DNA of 64,000 nt from positions 1 through 64,000 of the forward strand of contig JNEU01000930.1 in assembly GCA_000697475.1 (NCBI GenBank), written 5' to 3'. Under the pieces are notes generated by a model. The model did not search any database. It had not been told where the DNA came from and saw only the letters and a list, made by a program, of their open reading frames with translations. Source of the stretch: Lichtheimia corymbifera B2541 (taxonomy: Eukaryota; Mucoromycota; Mucoromycetes; Mucorales; Lichtheimiaceae). Of the stretch, positions 23,961 through 34,425 are shown one piece after another. Made by a program: the position numbers and the translations under genes. Within the stretch, counting starts at the first letter, position 1. Every line of letters begins with the position of its first letter.

Positions 23961-24510
23961 GGTGGTGGTGAGGTGGGGTTGAAAACGGGAAAGAAGAAGG
24001 AACCTGAATGGTCGGAGGGAAAGGAGAAAGGTGTGCAAGTCATGCATTAGGCCTTAAATTCATACACGTGACCTGCCATTGCTTGCTTATTCATCCATCA
24101 GCACAAAAGGTTGCTATTGCTTCCATCCCCAATATTACATGTCGCTATTTAGTGGCCATAGATACCACGTAACCAGCTCCATATCCTTTTACAAATTACA
24201 TGATTCCACTAGATAGTGCAAACTCCCATGCCACCCCGTTTCCGATTCCCATCCCCATCCTTCGTTTGACAATAAATGATCCTTCCTATCCATCAAGTGA
24301 CTCTAACACTTTTTGACAATGCAGTAATGTGTTTATTGCTACAACAGTATCCTTTTTCCATGAATTTGTACGTAATGCGTGGTGATGAATGGTGTTTGCG
24401 ATAGGCTTCTTGTTCCTTTGATTTTCTGTTGCATGATCCAATCATTGTATATAGATATGTATATAATTGGGAACTTGTCAAAGTAGAGAGTGTGATATGA
24501 TAGGGATTGC
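23961..24510. other. Spacer upstream of the securin-like gene and downstream of RPB10
   Basis: No gene is recognised. It holds the promoter side of the securin-like gene (CAAGTCATG, CACGTG near 24065) and the RPB10 3' flank. Confidence 0.45.
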
Positions 24511-24864
24511 TCAAGTACGGCTCTTCTTTGCCCGTTCGTATGCTGGATGATAAAACAAAAAGAGTCAATACGACTGACTGGGACCTATCATCACGACAAC
24601 GACAACGACTTACGGTTATAGTGTAAAAGTTTCTCAATGAGATCGACGTGTGTAAGGACCATTCGACGGCAACAGTATCGCTGAAGACCGAGTGCGTCCA
24701 ATGCTTCACTATTGAATGGGAGTCAGTATAAACAAGATACAGCCATCGTCGTCCTTGTTGAAAACTTACCCTTCAGTGTAATCAGACTGCAATAAAGAAA
24801 GGTAGTTGTCCCATTTGTTACCAATCACCTTGCCACACGAGAAACAACGAACGGGAATAATCAT
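24511..24864 (-). CDS. RPB10: RNA polymerase I/II/III subunit RPABC5 (Rpb10)
   Basis: The small zinc-binding subunit shared by all three nuclear RNA polymerases. Exons 24864-24770, 24708-24614 and 24542-24511 give 73 aa (family 67-71). The start [15 protein letters not shown] is diagnostic. The zinc ligands are C7, C10, C44 and C45 (QRYCCRR), and the end is [15 protein letters not shown]. The start is fixed by MIIPVRC; in-frame sequence upstream is not conserved. Complete and unremarkable. Confidence 0.97.
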
Positions 24865-25211
24865 GGTTGAGAATTGTAAAGGAAACAAGCAGCAGCAGTG
24901 AGCTTCTCCAAGGCAGCCAATTGTCCAGCGCACGCAAGCCACTTGCGTTGACATTGCGCACAGCGTACCTGGTGATTTGACACCCCGCTGAATGAAATCC
25001 ATGCGCTTCAGCACCACCTCCTCCTTCGCCCACCACAAACGACAATGCAGAAACAAGGATGATATTGCACTCTGGTCTTTTAGTTGAGGTTCAATTACAC
25101 ATTTCTGAAGGCGTTGTATGATATCTATTTGGTACAAGATGAAAAGGAAACAGTGGACACTGCCCTACGAATTATTATAGCCTAAAGACATGATTTGTGA
25201 TCCAATTACAT

Positions 25212-25492
25212 TCACTGCCGATATCCTTTGACATAGTCCAAGCAATGAAAATGTGCTCGGTCAAGGATAAGATAACAATGGATACGTGTCATTATATTAC
25301 CCATCATCCTTTCATTCTCTTCTAATGATATAATAAAGCCATTCATCACAAACCAAGAATAACATGGAGTTACCTCTACACGCACATTTGCATCATCCAG
25401 TAACATCATCGGCTCTTGCGAACGTTGAATCGAACATGGTGGTAGACACTTTTTATATACATACCATCTTGAGGGTAGTCGGAAGGCGGCAT
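25212..25492 (-). CDS. Possible 42-aa spliced protein of unknown function
   Basis: Four short exons (25492-25465, 25414-25374, 25316-25301, 25255-25212) with GT...AG borders and consistent phases would give a 42-aa peptide beginning MPPSDYPQDEPMMLLDD and ending CLDYVKGYRQ. No family is recognised. Very small exons make chance assembly a real risk; the acceptor at 25316 was chosen only because it avoids a stop. The rest of 24865-25912 shows nothing coding. Confidence 0.25.
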
Positions 25493-25912
25493 CTGATTCC
25501 GTCTTGACCTCGCAAACTCTATGCGGTGTTATGATTCATATATGTGTGAGGACGCCACTCTTGCTAAACATGCCCCTTTTACTTAAGCCAAGTCCAAAGC
25601 AAATATGCACACAAAGTATTTACTCGCTGATCATGGCAATGGATACATTGAAAAGTGTTATCACTTGCTGGAGTAGCGATCAACAAAGCTCTCTATGATG
25701 TGGTGGATATGAGATGTAGTGCCACATTCGCTGTTGTCTTTGTATATGTACATAAGCTAAAGTTACACAACATAAGCTCGAGTGCCATACATATAAATGG
25801 CTTTCCAATAACTACGTAAATGTCAGCTTTCTTTCTGATTTTTGACCAGGTATACAAGTGTAATTTAAAACATCTGCCTAAAATTAATCCTTTTGTCTTG
25901 AAGCCGGCATTC

Positions 25913-27268
25913 ATGACCATCACAAGCACAGCGAACGAACCTCCTGCTGATATAGAATTCGGCAAACTATGGACACTAGACGACACCTTCAGCCACCCGG
26001 ATTTCCGATTGCTATACGTTCCTCCAAAAGATGAACATGGCAAAATGATGATTATTACTCCTTCGGAACACGAGCCATCTTACGTCCCTGATCGCAGATT
26101 TTATGCTCTGTCACATTTATGGGGCACCGATCCAAAGGATAATCTATGGGAAGTGAGCGACTTTATCAGTGACGAGAATGGCGTCACAGTGGAACCAATA
26201 CCAATGAGAAAAGAAAAACGCAAAACGCTCCTAAAATTGCTGCGAGATAACCCTGGATACTGGTGGATTGATATCTTGTGTTGCAGGACCGATACTCCAC
26301 CTGTCATCATGCGAGGTGTATATGGCTGCTGCCATACATGTTTTGCTATGATTGATTGTCCATCCAAAGCAATTGAATATTTCTCATTTGTATTTCCTCA
26401 GCTTGATGCTCACCAAAGGGACAAAATCATTACATACTATGCGCTTAAGGGGTGGACGCTACCGCCTTTGCCTGATCGGATATCAATCGTTAGGGAAGGG
26501 TGCAAGCATGCTAGGGCTATTTGGAAATGCCTTTGGGTTTCACGTGTATGGACCATGCAAGAGTTGGCCCTTCCGTCTTCAGTTATTTTACTCTCAGAGA
26601 CATGCGATATGCCTTTTTACATCTCTGCTGATTCGCTCAAATCCCTACTGTTCAATTTCGCGTGTATTTTCGAAGCGGAGCTATCCGAGATGACGGGTGG
26701 CGTGCCTGAGAGCGTTCTGTATCTAGAAGATCAACTTTCCATACTGAGACATACTGTCCATAGATTCCATGATGGATTTGAGGAAACGTCAAAATTTCAT
26801 CGATTCAAAAACCTCGACTGGATATTAACTCAATTTGCCGAATCTGGACGATCATGTTATTATACCCAGGATTATGTGTATGGCGTACTTGGAATCCTAG
26901 GTTGGGATATCCCACGACTGGACTCTATGGAAGATTTATGGGATCGCTTTCTCTTTGGTTTGCGACGGGTTGCAGAGAAGGCTTTTTCAGAATCATTCTA
27001 TTCCAGATTAAGCGACGATGAGACGAACTCCCGCTGGCCACATAGAAGGAACTACAAACATTGGCAGAAGACTATTCAACTTCACATCCCCGAGGAAGCT
27101 CGATCATGCCCACTATCCGGAGCATGCGAAATGCAGGACGTGTATGAGTATTTATTGTATATTCACGTTGACTGCTCATGTCCTGATTGTAATTATTTCA
27201 TTGAATACTGGTCGCTAGACGACTTTACATATTTTGATCTCACTACAGTAGGCTGCAGTGAAAGTTGA
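25913..27268 (+). CDS. HET-domain (heterokaryon incompatibility-like) protein
   Basis: An intronless 451-aa frame (a further 31 codons are open upstream to a Met at 25820). It has the HET-domain pattern: YALSHLWGTD (the conserved Y/W-A-L-S-x-x-W-G box), the middle motif NPGYWWIDILCC...VYGCCHTCFAMID, and VSRVWTMQELALPS (the R-x-W-T-x-Q-E box). It stands alone among spliced neighbours and lies next to a transposase relic, which suggests an accessory position. In filamentous ascomycetes HET proteins trigger cell death on non-self recognition; whether this one does is unknown. The start at 25913 (MTITSTANEPP) is preferred because the leader before it is not domain-like. The C-terminal third (Cys-rich near CSCPDCNYF) is unassigned. 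Confidence 0.75.
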   Translation: MTITSTANEPPADIEFGKLWTLDDTFSHPDFRLLYVPPKDEHGKMMIITPSEHEPSYVPDRRFYALSHLWGTDPKDNLWEVSDFISDENGVTVEPIPMRKEKRKTLLKLLRDNPGYWWIDILCCRTDTPPVIMRGVYGCCHTCFAMIDCPSKAIEYFSFVFPQLDAHQRDKIITYYALKGWTLPPLPDRISIVREGCKHARAIWKCLWVSRVWTMQELALPSSVILLSETCDMPFYISADSLKSLLFNFACIFEAELSEMTGGVPESVLYLEDQLSILRHTVHRFHDGFEETSKFHRFKNLDWILTQFAESGRSCYYTQDYVYGVLGILGWDIPRLDSMEDLWDRFLFGLRRVAEKAFSESFYSRLSDDETNSRWPHRRNYKHWQKTIQLHIPEEARSCPLSGACEMQDVYEYLLYIHVDCSCPDCNYFIEYWSLDDFTYFDLTTVGCSES

Positions 27269-27728
27269 ACGTGGAAGATAATTTTGGTGGATAAAGATTC
27301 ATTGTTGGTGAGCTAGCCTTTTTATATTGAGATGGGCAGGTTAATGTTGGTGAAGTGTGGTCGCTGTGATACCTTGGCTTGTCACCTTGTACTTGGTCAT
27401 GATATTGGTATGTACTTGAAATATGACAATCCAGGCTACAGCTGCAATGAATACAAGATTTTCGGCAAGTAATACATCTCCTTTTTCCTGCATGCTTGTT
27501 GTATGTTACAGAGTAGCCATAACTACCTGATAAAGCGTTCGATTCGGCTATTGCCATGAGAAAAGCAAAGCAGCGCATCTCCCAGCGATAAGAATGTAAG
27601 ACATCGTGAGAATTTAACCAGATGTTATCTCGTCGATTGTTTGCCACATCCACCCCATCTATATGTGTAATTTGATACCATGTATCATAGCAAAACACCA
27701 TCCCTTGCGTAAACTGTAGAACCGGCAA
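27243..27728 (-). pseudogene. PiggyBac-type transposase remnant (C-terminal piece)
   Basis: A minus-strand frame of 161 codons contains ITHIDGVDVANNRRDNIW and SYRWEMRCFAFLMAIAESNA. This resembles the C-terminal catalytic end of PiggyBac-derived transposases, where the last Asp lies in a DxxNN-like context before the RW...AIxExNA helix. A Cys/His-rich tail follows (CITCRKSCIHCSC), comparable with the PiggyBac zinc domain. The rest of the transposase is missing upstream, so it is a fragment. It overlaps the end of the HET gene by 26 bases on the other strand. Terminal repeats were not found. Confidence 0.55.
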
Positions 27729-27964
27729 GCACGTACTTTTGAATCATTGATCACAAGTAGTCATCATCCAAGGATCATGTTGTATAACAAAACCAAATGT
27801 CATTGTCGACCTTAGATTCCTTTTCATTGACATCAATCTATGTGAGGATGCAAAAGCGTAACGAGCAAGGATTAAGGCGGTATCTATGTAACACTTGGCA
27901 TACTGTATCCTTGACAACCACTCTTTACATTTATTCATCCTCCAGCAACATGCACCAATTACAA

Positions 27965-29681
27965 CTATTTATCTTCCTCCTCCTCTTCTCTACGCTCTGG
28001 CTCGGGGAGATCTTTGGAATACATTTTCTTTCCTGCCATTTCCATAAACTCCATATTTTGATCACGAGTAAATACACCGCCTTTTGGCTCCATCATGTTA
28101 TCATCGTCACGAATCGAAGGTCGTACCAGGATTACTAAACAACGTTTGCATGTGAATAAAAATGGATGAAAAGAAATCCTTCGAGTGCCATAGAATTACC
28201 TTCTACTTCTTCAATTGTGAAATCATCGTTATAGGAAAGCTGGGGGCTCTGATAGGTTGTGCATACTGGGCCTGCTCTTGACCGACCATGGATAAAATCT
28301 TCATCAATCCAAAGACCTTCATAACCAAGTTGTCCACCCATTCCGAGACCTATATATGTAAACCATGAATACACTTGATTTCAAGAGCTCAACACCCCTA
28401 TCGAGATATACCATTGGGTAGTGTCTTTTTTCCCCAGCACAAGTATTGAAAATGATCATTGGATCCTTGCCCTCCATTCCATGCATTCATTGGTAGACGG
28501 GTATCATTGTAGTCATTGCCAATCCGGAAGAGATAATTCGAGGAATTCCCATACCAATCAGTTACTGGCTCCCATGCTTCATCAGCATATCCTCCAAACA
28601 CGGCACCTTCCTTGGACTTGATAATGATCAGCGTAGCACCTTGATGTACAATACGGCTGCTAAAGATTTGCCAGCTGTTGCCATCCCGCTTTGAAGAAAA
28701 CAAAAGTTGATGGTGCAGATCCTGGGTCACACGTCGTTGTGATCGTTCATAATCGCTCCATGATAATGCATCCGGTGGTAATTGGCGTACCAACATAAAA
28801 TAATCGTACACTGTAACAAGTCGTGAAAAGCATCCCTTGGGATACAAGGCAGCAGCACCTGAGGGTTGCTCCATGGCCGGTGCTCTTTCTCCTGCAATAC
28901 GTTGTTCATGCACGTTTTCTTGGTGATCCATAGTGCCGAAGAGCAGATATTTTGCACATAGCTGTGTCAATAGATACATGTCCGGTGTCTCCATCATCCA
29001 AGTCATAAAAGCGGCTTCATCAATGGGTTGAGTCGTTCCAGTCACTTGTTTTTCCCATTGTGTGCTGAGACTTTCTTTTGGGTTGGCATCGGTAGAAGTT
29101 GTACTTTCGGTCCACAATGCTGCTTCCTCTTGTTTACGCCGTTCGATCTCTTCTTTATGCTTGATGTGTCGATATATCAAGTAATGGCTCAATCGTGTCG
29201 CACCAGATTGTTGAAAGGTGTCCCGCCAAAATTCGTCAGTCGCACCATTGTCTTGGAACCAAATAGGAATAGCTGAATTCACGATCCATTGAGTGAATAC
29301 TTGGAGAGAACATGCGTATTGCTTGAATGCAAGAAGATACACATCGTAGATGGCTCGAACATTTTCATTAGGCGTGTGAGATAAGAGTTGTTTGGCAGAC
29401 TTCACATATCCAACAAGGGAGACCATGTTGCCTTGCTTTGGCTTGTTCTCGCTTTGAGTCTCAAAGTACAACGCAAACGACGTCGCAAGTTCAGTTGAAT
29501 AATAGGCCGGTATCCAATCGAGCACATGCTGCGTGAATGGTGAGACATTGCCCCCTTCATCCTTGGTAGATGGCGTCGTCAATTGGTTGTACTGGGTCTT
29601 TAGAGCTGTTTGTTGGCTGGGTGACCATGTCGATAAAAGTCGTTCAATATCGGTCTGTTCTCGGCTGCTTTGGTTTCCCAT
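27965..29681 (-). CDS. TLDc-domain protein, MEAK7-like
   Basis: Exons 29681-28412, 28349-28200 and 28134-27965 give 529 aa. It begins MGNQSSREQ, an N-myristoylation signal (Gly2, Ser6) as in MEAK7/TLDC1, the lysosomal mTOR-associated protein. The C-terminal TLDc domain is seen from about residue 310: WQIFSSRIVHQGATLIIIKSK, GAVFGGYADEAWEP, NYLFRIGNDYNDTRLP, and, across the first intron, GLGMGGQLGYEGLWIDEDF and a final acidic tail (EPERREEEEEDK). The N-terminal half has an EF-hand/helical-region look but no clear calcium loop. The gene is complete, and family length is similar (human about 456 aa). The role in mTOR signalling is known for animals only. Confidence 0.85.
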
Positions 29682-29927
29682 CGTTGAAAGAAAGATACCT
29701 GAGTTTTAGTTGCAGTGACTAGAAAATATGCATGAAAGCGCAAATAAAGCTGTTTCAATCGATCACGTGGTGTCGTATCACAATCTCGAATTCCATGTCA
29801 GGTCCAAAAGATGTTTGTAGATAAAAAGTAGAATCCAATTAAACTCTTCTACAACGGGAGGGGAAATATTCAATAATAAGGTGTATGGAATAGTAAAAGG
29901 GGCCATCAAAGATGATACATGAGCAAA

Positions 29928-31775
29928 CTACAATAAACGGGCCAAGCCATCCACCGATTCGAGAGCAACAGCTTCCATGCCTTTATCGTCTGCTTGTGCC
30001 AACAAGGGTCCCACATTAAGCTCCTTCCAGCTTTGCCATAAGGATCGCACTCGAAGCTTGGCATCTTCAGAAATGACTATACAGAAAATGGCATCGTATC
30101 CACCAGCTGCAAAACAGAACTTAGTATCTATCAATGAATCACCTCCGATAGGTATGATTGACTTACCACCTGGGACACCAGCCATCACAACGCCTTCAAT
30201 ATCCATGCATGCATCAAGAAGACGGGTTTGTTCCCTGGGCTCAATTGGGACATCCGAGAGAGTGCCCATGTCTTGCAAATGTGCACGGACCTTTAAAAAG
30301 TCGGTAGCGAGCTGCTTCATCTTTTGAACAATAGGTGATTCATCCAGCTTGTCCCACTAAGAATATACCTCGTGTTAAACGCCCCCGTATCGATACCAAT
30401 GATCCAATCTCTTTCCTACCTCGCTCGCCTTTGCTTTGGAGCATTTTTCAAGAGCTGCATGATATGCTGCTGAATCAGCCGCTGCCATGGTAGAAAGTTC
30501 ACGGAGATGTTGTTCCACCTTTGCATTCATTCCACCCAATTCATTCCATAGTGCGTTGGCTAATGATAGAGTTTAGGTATTGAGTCATGGATAGATAACA
30601 AATAACATACCTTCTTCAGGCTTGGATTTACGCCATGCAAGGACCTTGCCAACCAAACTAGGTGTATGACTTCCTGCATCCACATCGCCAAGCATCAATT
30701 CAAACTTTGGTGGTAATTGGAATGGTGTCACTACATTGTCCCAACTTTTTTTGGGGGCATCCATATCAATCAATCCCATTGTCTCTTTGTACCAAAATGC
30801 ATTCAAATACCTGGTGATGGAGGGATCAAGAGCCTTGTTCAATTCGGATGGATCGACATTATCCTTCTAAAGAAAATACAAGCGAGTCAATTGATGCTGT
30901 TGTCACGATCCCGTCCTTTCATCCAGTCATACCATGATGGAGCTCAAAAAGCTAGGGTTGAAGCGTGTATATCGATGGTTACCCCATACTGCTGCCGATA
31001 CATCAAATCCACTGCCGACCTTGCCTTGGGCGAAACAATGAATAAATTGGGCCACGTTATGGATCAACACCTTATCATCAGCATTGGTGAGAGAAGCAGC
31101 ACCAAAATGGGTAAACAAGGCACCAACAAGCGAAGTCGTCAAGGCTGCTGAACTGCCTAATCCTGTCTTATGCACCGAGCCCAAAGTGCTGTGTGTATTG
31201 CAAAATGGTTCCAGGGATGCAAGTGCTTCGGACGTATTTGGTAATTGACGTTTCGATAACTGAGGAAGAATGTGTCACATGTTGGATTGACAACAAAATG
31301 GGTTCCTGACTTACCTGTGCACGTTGTGAATAGAAATCATTGTCGCCTACAATCGTAATCTCAAAGCCTTGCTGCAAATAGTCGTTCAATACGGCTGTTC
31401 CCATACGTTGTTGAATCACTTGCAAGCTGAATCGAAGGCATGTTTCCACAAACTTGTTCTTTGCTGATACAGCATCCCTGAGTATATCCATCGTATCAGT
31501 AAAAAGTCAAGGTACAACCGTTCGGTGATGTCTTACGTTGCAGCAAAGTCGAGATTGCCATTGTTCACTGATGCTGTCCAAGTCCAAGTTGCATCCGATT
31601 CGAATTGTGGCGATTTGACGTGAATGGTTCCCGCCTTGCCTGGTTGTATGACTGTATAGAATCGTGAAGTAGTTCCAACGACGAGGCCATGGTACGATGG
31701 GTCGAGTACAAGATAACCACCAGCTAATAGCACTTTGCCTGGAGCGGATACGACGGTGGTATGATTTGCTGTCAT
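29928..31775 (-). CDS. ERG8: Phosphomevalonate kinase
   Basis: Phosphorylates mevalonate-5-phosphate in the mevalonate route to isoprenoids and ergosterol. Seven exons close to 497 aa: 31775-31537, 31477-31315, 31259-30933, 30866-30611, 30559-30420, 30356-30167, 30106-29928. GHMP-kinase motifs are present: [16 protein letters not shown] at the N-terminus, [18 protein letters not shown] (the ATP-binding glycine/serine loop), [31 protein letters not shown], and the C-terminal [12 protein letters not shown]. The yeast enzyme is 451 aa; the excess is in loops. Start [14 protein letters not shown] fits the family. Nothing unusual. Confidence 0.95.
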
Positions 31776-32074
31776 TGAAGAAGAAAGCCTTGTGCCTCCT
31801 TTCTCCCCGACAACTGACTCCTTATCGAATTAGTGAATTAGTGTGTTACTCTCTACCCCAAATACAGACTCCATTATTATGTAATAGCCACCTCTTTAAC
31901 CTTTCTCAATAAATATCGATTGCTTTTATTTATAGCTTGTGTATGGTTTATCTCTAATTGTGGCAAGCAGCCATCACGCTGCCATACGGCGGCAAGTTGA
32001 CCTGAGACTACAATATCTTGAATCAACCCCACATCACCTTCAATCAGAAATTCAACGTCAAGTTTCAGCGCTCG

Positions 32075-33601
32075 TCACTGCTGGTAGAATCTGTATCTGT
32101 GGAGTTTACACGACGATTTTTTTTTGATTCGATACACTTGATACTTATCGATCCAGTAGTTAAAGGCCATATAGAACCATGATCTAAAATTCAGCCTTGT
32201 CAGTGGGTGAGGCGAGTTTTCAGATAGAAAAAAAACCAGTCTGGGGTTAAGATACAATTGGTAACTCCAACTCCATGGCTCTGGAATGCTCATGCCATGA
32301 ATATCAACAAAGCCAAAGGTGTAGTCGTGGAACAGGACGTCAACCGCTGGACGACTGTCTATTATACGGTCTTCTCTGATGGGCATAACTATTAATTCCG
32401 GGTCCTCCACAGGGGTATTATGGAGTATTCGTTTTCCGTAAAGACCTCTCTTTACCCCCGTTGGACGAGTCGTGCAAACCAGATATTCATGCTCTTCACC
32501 ACCGTTGAAAGCTTTGACAAATGTTTGGTGATCCTGCCTTCGTAGACCAGTAATTCCATGGGGCTCATTAATGCTTTCAACCGCAGCACCAAACGCGAAT
32601 AAAGCAACTTTTGTTTCATCCTCATCTAGCCATTGTTTATGAGACAGAGCTTTAAAGGGTGTTGGATCCTCCAATCTAATACTGATATTGCCGAGCTGCA
32701 AAAAATTTGGCGTAAGGCACCATAATAAAAGCCTGACAAGCATAAGGCAGAGTTCCACTGCGAGCCATATGATCGATGCATTGGCTGATCCTGATCGCAC
32801 TGTTTGGAAACTTCCAACATAACCTGCCACCAAAGCAAATGCTGCAGCTACGAGAATACCAGAAAATACTATAGCAACCGACGAACTGATACGACTGACT
32901 GATTTTGCATCGGGCGAATTAGGGACTAAGAATATCGTAAATATCAAAGGTTGCCATATATTACAGACAGCCAAAATTGCAGATGCTGCGCAGCGAAGGA
33001 AGGGACCCCAGGTTAAACCAATTTCCAAAAATTGTGGAACGAATGGAATCAATCCCGTAAATGAAGTCAATACAGCAAGACTTGATGCTACAGCGGCTGA
33101 AATAATGGGTTCATCATAGGTTTCTTTGACCAATTTAAGTCCAAGTCGCCTATATGCGTCTATAAGAGGGCCAGTGAAGAAATTCCAAGCTTTAGGGGTT
33201 TTCGTAGCGCCGGCTTTACTTGGCCAATCCTGGTGGCTGCCAAATAGGCGCATCCAAATGTTGCATTCGAAGCTCAGTTGGTCTTCTTCAGGCGTGAATA
33301 ATCGTATACTCATTTGAACCGGCAAAATAGTCTGCAAGGCCCATTTGGCGTATCCAAGACTTCCAAACATGCCGATCGTTGCAAATACAGGGTACTGAAG
33401 GCCTTGCAATGTAAGATTACATTTCTTTTCAACAAGGTCCGTTCCAAAGATAGCAGCAATCGCACTGATATCCTGGATCCCAGAAGTTAATATCGTGCCG
33501 AAATCCTCTGCTGCAACAACGTCTGGCAAAATGACCGCAACAAGCAACAAAGTAAATAATGGCCAAGGCTGCAGTAACCTATAGGTCAAAGCCTGAAGCA
33601 T
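32075..33601 (-). CDS. Orphan multi-pass membrane protein with signal peptide
   Basis: A single uninterrupted 508-aa frame. A signal peptide (about residues 1-31, ending ILPDVVAAE) leads into EDFGTILTSGIQDISAIAAIFGT, a segment I associate with an uncharacterised fungal membrane family (from memory, not checked). At least four hydrophobic helices follow (near IISAAVASSLAVL, AASAILAVCNIW, VAIVFSGILVAAAFALVAG and WLAVELCLMLVRLLLWCL). After them comes a soluble C-terminal region of about 200 residues with a basic end. No enzymatic motif is seen. The gene is intronless in an otherwise intron-rich neighbourhood, lies near the HET gene and transposase relic, and may be a recent or accessory gene. 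Confidence 0.7.
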   Translation of the reverse strand: MLQALTYRLLQPWPLFTLLLVAVILPDVVAAEDFGTILTSGIQDISAIAAIFGTDLVEKKCNLTLQGLQYPVFATIGMFGSLGYAKWALQTILPVQMSIRLFTPEEDQLSFECNIWMRLFGSHQDWPSKAGATKTPKAWNFFTGPLIDAYRRLGLKLVKETYDEPIISAAVASSLAVLTSFTGLIPFVPQFLEIGLTWGPFLRCAASAILAVCNIWQPLIFTIFLVPNSPDAKSVSRISSSVAIVFSGILVAAAFALVAGYVGSFQTVRSGSANASIIWLAVELCLMLVRLLLWCLTPNFLQLGNISIRLEDPTPFKALSHKQWLDEDETKVALFAFGAAVESINEPHGITGLRRQDHQTFVKAFNGGEEHEYLVCTTRPTGVKRGLYGKRILHNTPVEDPELIVMPIREDRIIDSRPAVDVLFHDYTFGFVDIHGMSIPEPWSWSYQLYLNPRLVFFLSENSPHPLTRLNFRSWFYMAFNYWIDKYQVYRIKKKSSCKLHRYRFYQQ

Positions 33602-34425
33602 GCTGGTGATCCGGTAAAAGAGAAAAGAAAAAAAGAGATATTACACTGGGCAGCTGGTGTTTTTTTTTGTGTTCCAGACGAACCTTCTTTCTCTCTAAGC
33701 GACCCGTCACATGATACTTGCTTTGAACATGGTGTCACATAGATCACAATATAAGAAGCGTCAAGGTTTAGATGCGACGATGTCAGCTTAGTAGTTGTTG
33801 GCTCCCTATTGCTCAACATCCAATAGGTATGCTTATGACCAGCTAGCATTTGGTAGAAGGGAATATGCCTTGCTCGACTTTGAGGTGCAGTAAACAACGG
33901 GGTATGCACATATATTCAAGCTTGAATAAGATCCCAAACCTACAATTGTGGTACCTGTGATACCTTAAGGTTCTTAATTGCATACCTCAACCCCGTTTCG
34001 TAACGTACTTGGGATCAACTAGGCTGGCACCAGGTACCCAAGTGGTGTCAAGTAGTATAAAAGTGGACTACGTGAAAGATGATAAATGTGTCATTTTGGC
34101 TTGCTGTATTACGATTGATGTGTCAAAGGCACATAGATTTATTGAGTAACAAGGTTGAAGCTTAATCCTAGAGCGCTATGCTGTTTATAAACACTTGGAA
34201 CCCATTGCCATAGTCAACGAAACCTTCAATCCATATTGTGGGAGCGGCAGAAATTGATCAACAAAATAGATGTTTAAAAAGTCTAAGGAGCAAATCCATG
34301 CGTCATTATCTTTATTCAAAAGCTTATCATTTCCTTGCTTTGAAATTAGTGGGGGGAATCTCCGATCCAAAACAAGATCATGCGTCTCTTTCGTGTGGAG
34401 CAAGTATTGTGAAGGGCTGGTAGTC
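33602..34425. other. Spacer between the orphan membrane protein and the epimerase
   Basis: No gene is supported. The left part is the promoter side of the membrane protein gene; the right part the 3' flank of the epimerase. Confidence 0.45.
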
